A stretch of DNA of 64,000 nucleotides from Bacillota bacterium (GTDB taxonomy: Bacteria; Bacillota; Clostridia; Lachnospirales; Lachnospiraceae), in the NCBI GenBank assembly GCA_023409835.1, contig JAEYQV010000072.1:1-64000 (forward strand), in the 5' to 3' direction. Made by a program: the position numbers and the translations under genes. Shown here piece by piece: positions 63,154 through 64,000 of this stretch. The stretch's first letter is position 1, and each line of letters begins with the position of its first letter. The notes beneath the pieces were generated by a model that worked only from the letters and a program-made list of their open reading frames with translations, did no database searches and was not told the DNA's origin.

Positions 63154-63822
63154 ATGTTCTCCATTCTTGTGGTTGAAGATGATGAGATACTGAATAAGAT
63201 GATATGTGCAAAGCTTAAGCAGGAGTCCTATCGTGTATTTGCGTCCTTTGACGGAGAACAGGCTTTGGAGCTGCTGGATAAGGAGCATATTGATTTGATT
63301 ATAAGCGATATTATGATGCCGAATATGGACGGATATCAATTGACCAGAGAGCTTCGTGATGCGGCGTATACGCTTCCGATCCTGATGATAACAGCGAAAA
63401 ATCAAATTGAGGATATGGAAAAGGGCTTCCGTGCCGGAACGGATGACTATATGATTAAGCCGATCAGCATGAGAGAATTGGTGCTTCGGGTGAAGGCATT
63501 GCTAAGAAGGGCACAGATTGCAAACGAGAAAAAGCTGGCATTCGGTAATACTCTTCTGGATTATAATTCTCTGACAGTGAAGATCAATGAGGACAATTTC
63601 GAAATGCCACCAAAGGAATTCTACCTGCTATTTAAGCTATTGAGTAATCCGGGTAAGATATTTACAAGACAGGAGCTTATGGATGAGATATGGGGGATGG
63701 ATACAGAGGTGGATGACCGGACGATAGACTCCCATATTAAGAAGCTTCGAAGGAAATTTGAGCATTGTGCCGATTTTGAGATAATGACGATACGTGGTCT
63801 GGGGTATAAAGCAAAGCTATAA
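63154..63822 (+). CDS. hssR: OmpR-type response regulator, HssR-like
   Basis: 222 residues. The receiver has Asp52 in IISDIMMPNMDG, Asp pair EDD near 8-10, Thr in MITAKN and Lys in YMIKPIS. The C-terminal winged helix is NPGKIFTRQELMDEIWGMD ... DSHIKKLRRKF ... IRGLGYK. Length and sequence fit HssR, the regulator of hrtAB. It starts 20 bp after the ATPase, and the direct repeat upstream of the operon is its probable site, giving autoregulation. AGGTGA precedes the ATG. Confidence 0.85.
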   Translation: MFSILVVEDDEILNKMICAKLKQESYRVFASFDGEQALELLDKEHIDLIISDIMMPNMDGYQLTRELRDAAYTLPILMITAKNQIEDMEKGFRAGTDDYMIKPISMRELVLRVKALLRRAQIANEKKLAFGNTLLDYNSLTVKINEDNFEMPPKEFYLLFKLLSNPGKIFTRQELMDEIWGMDTEVDDRTIDSHIKKLRRKFEHCADFEIMTIRGLGYKAKL

Positions 63823-63842
63823 AGGAAAGGATTCGTGAACTA

Positions 63843-64000
63843 ATGGCTAAGAGAATAAGAAAGAACAGAATATCCTTACGATTCAAGCTGGCCTTTGCAT
63901 CGATTATTATCCTTTGTGCCTCTTGTGTTATCGCATATATCATAGTGTTTGTGGGTTTTTCTTACTTCTATACCGGTCCGATTACGGGCACGGCAGCCCT
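63843..64000 (+). CDS. hssS: Sensor histidine kinase, HssS-like, N-terminal part only
   Basis: The gene begins at ATG 63843, 20 bp after the response regulator, and runs off the window. The 52 residues seen are a basic start (MAKRIRKNRISLRFKLAF) and one membrane helix (about 16-42) followed by the start of an external domain. That is the N-terminal layout of an HssS-type heme-sensing kinase. The rest, including the kinase domain, is outside the window, so the assignment rests on position. Confidence 0.7.
   Translation, partial: MAKRIRKNRISLRFKLAFASIIILCASCVIAYIIVFVGFSYFYTGPITGTAA

Noticed and set aside
1..64000. CRISPR arrays, tRNA/rRNA genes, insertion sequences, prophage
   Set aside because: No regularly spaced repeats, RNA-gene signatures, transposase or phage genes were seen on either strand.

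Overview
The window looks like chromosomal DNA of an anaerobic, spore-forming Clostridia member, most like a Lachnospiraceae relative. Reasons are the strong AGGAGG-type ribosome sites with occasional TTG starts, moderately low G+C, a SpoIID-family protein, a BspA-type surface protein with an Ig-like domain, chemotaxis and LysR/LacI/AraC regulators, and many sugar-acid and sugar genes. I saw no rRNA, tRNA, insertion sequence, phage gene or CRISPR array. The last gene runs off the right edge.

Layout. (1) 245-6145: two tandem cytoplasmic serine hydrolases of the beta-lactamase fold, a three-gene ABC-2 exporter and MTA/SAH nucleosidase. (2) 6531-11180: a MoxR / DUF58 / transglutaminase envelope operon, convergent with a SpoIID-like gene that appears to lack its catalytic glutamate. 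(3) 12337-20152: a small zinc-ribbon membrane protein, a fused MacB-type ABC transporter, a LuxR-type regulator with a degenerate GGDEF domain, a chemoreceptor and a surface protein. (4) 20404-23464: a DUF1919 protein, a nitroreductase remnant, an AEC-family carrier and a 2-hydroxyacid dehydrogenase.

(5) 23889-40751 is an aldarate (glucarate/galactarate) region. GudD and GarD converge on 5-keto-4-deoxyglucarate. A DHDPS-family lyase probably cleaves it to pyruvate and tartronate semialdehyde, which GarR reduces to glycerate. A TctCBA-type transporter is the likely importer. A PrpR-like regulator without the sigma-54 contact motif, a LarA homologue, two LysR regulators and a GlpA/GlpB/DUF1667-type oxidoreductase trio follow. 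No glycerate kinase is in the window.

(6) 41089-46472: an aldo/keto reductase, then an AraC-GyrI regulator next to an unusual fusion of TrmO-like domains with a UvrA2-type ATPase. (7) 46559-58075: a LacI-controlled sugar or polyol regulon of two divergent operons. Three near-identical 12-bp operators can be read directly, one immediately after a consensus promoter. (8) 58217-64000: an unannotated 53-residue protein, a NarL-type two-component system, and an HrtBA/HssRS-like heme-stress module with a promoter direct repeat resembling the staphylococcal HssR site.

A recurring feature is long-arm hairpins with structured loops in intergenic DNA (65-144, 6184-6300, 18550-18631, 34061-34128, 41033-41072); some end in a T-run and some do not.
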